Assembly: GCA_934130215.1 (NCBI GenBank)
Contig: CAKOXR010000047.1
Location: forward strand, 1 to 7,080
Source of the DNA: an uncultured Bacilli bacterium
Lineage (GTDB): Bacteria > Bacillota_I > Bacilli_A > RF39 > UBA660
Reading direction: 5' to 3'
Length of the DNA: 7,080 bases
Of this stretch, positions 6,973-7,080 are shown piece by piece (position 1 is the stretch's first letter; every line of letters starts with the position of its first letter). Under the pieces are notes generated by a model that saw nothing but the letters and a program-made list of their open reading frames with translations, did no database searches and was not told the origin of the DNA. A program made the translations under genes and the position numbers.

Positions 6973-7080
6973 ATAATTTATGACCAAGTGCTTTCTCAAA
7001 ATCGGGTAATACACCAATTCCATTTGTTCTATGGGGAGGTAGTTGATAAATATCATGACCAGGAAATTCATTACCTTCAA
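6971..7080 (-). CDS. 3' end of an unrecognised minus-strand gene
   Basis: Reading the minus strand from 7078 down to a TAA at 6973-6971 gives 35 residues that begin EGNEFPGHDIYQLPPHRTNG and end LPDFEKALGHKL. The other two minus frames are less protein-like: one stops at once and the other ends without a stop before the terminator. The fragment has a soluble, ordered look with conserved-type Gly, Pro, His, Asp and Arg residues, and the terminator hairpin begins at its stop codon, so I believe it is the true C-terminus of a convergently transcribed gene. I cannot name the family from so short a piece, and its start lies beyond the right edge of the window. Confidence 0.6.
   Translation of the reverse strand, partial: EGNEFPGHDIYQLPPHRTNGIGVLPDFEKALGHKL

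Overview
The window is very AT-rich (by eye well under 30% G+C) and reads as a chromosomal segment of a low-GC bacterium close to the Mollicutes within Bacilli, probably an uncultured gut lineage of the RF39 kind. Three things suggest this: Lys/Asn/Ile-rich proteins, a BspA-type leucine-rich-repeat surface protein, and an SMC of only about 970 residues, close to the roughly 980-residue SMC/P115 of mycoplasmas. The genetic code is nonetheless the standard bacterial one, because Trp is encoded by TGG and three genes end on TGA. The lineage is an inference, not a measurement.

Layout. Bases 1-1391 hold the 3' part of a large surface protein gene with nine 26-residue BspA/DUF285 repeats; its start lies before the window. 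A hairpin terminator (1404-1427) follows, then a compact promoter (extended -10 at 1437-1445). From about 1452 to 6950 runs a tightly packed five-gene block on the + strand: tcdA (tRNA ct6A37 dehydratase), an unrecognised 161-aa gene, smc (condensin ATPase), a lemA-family membrane protein and htpX (membrane zinc protease). The junctions are a 4-nt ATGA overlap, an 8-nt gap, an 18-nt gap and another ATGA overlap, so one transcript with translational coupling is likely. A palindromic, probably bidirectional terminator (6949-6972) closes the block. The last 110 bases are the 3' end of an unrecognised minus-strand gene that converges on it.

How the genes fit together. smc serves chromosome compaction and segregation, tcdA serves anticodon-loop modification, and lemA/htpX is a known pairing linked to envelope protein quality control. 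They look like co-transcribed housekeeping genes rather than one pathway. I see no CRISPR array, transposase, integrase, tRNA/rRNA gene, attachment site or clear defence system. The most open items are the 161-aa gene between tcdA and smc, the probable leaderless start of tcdA, the short-armed SMC, and the mosaic repeat structure of the surface protein.
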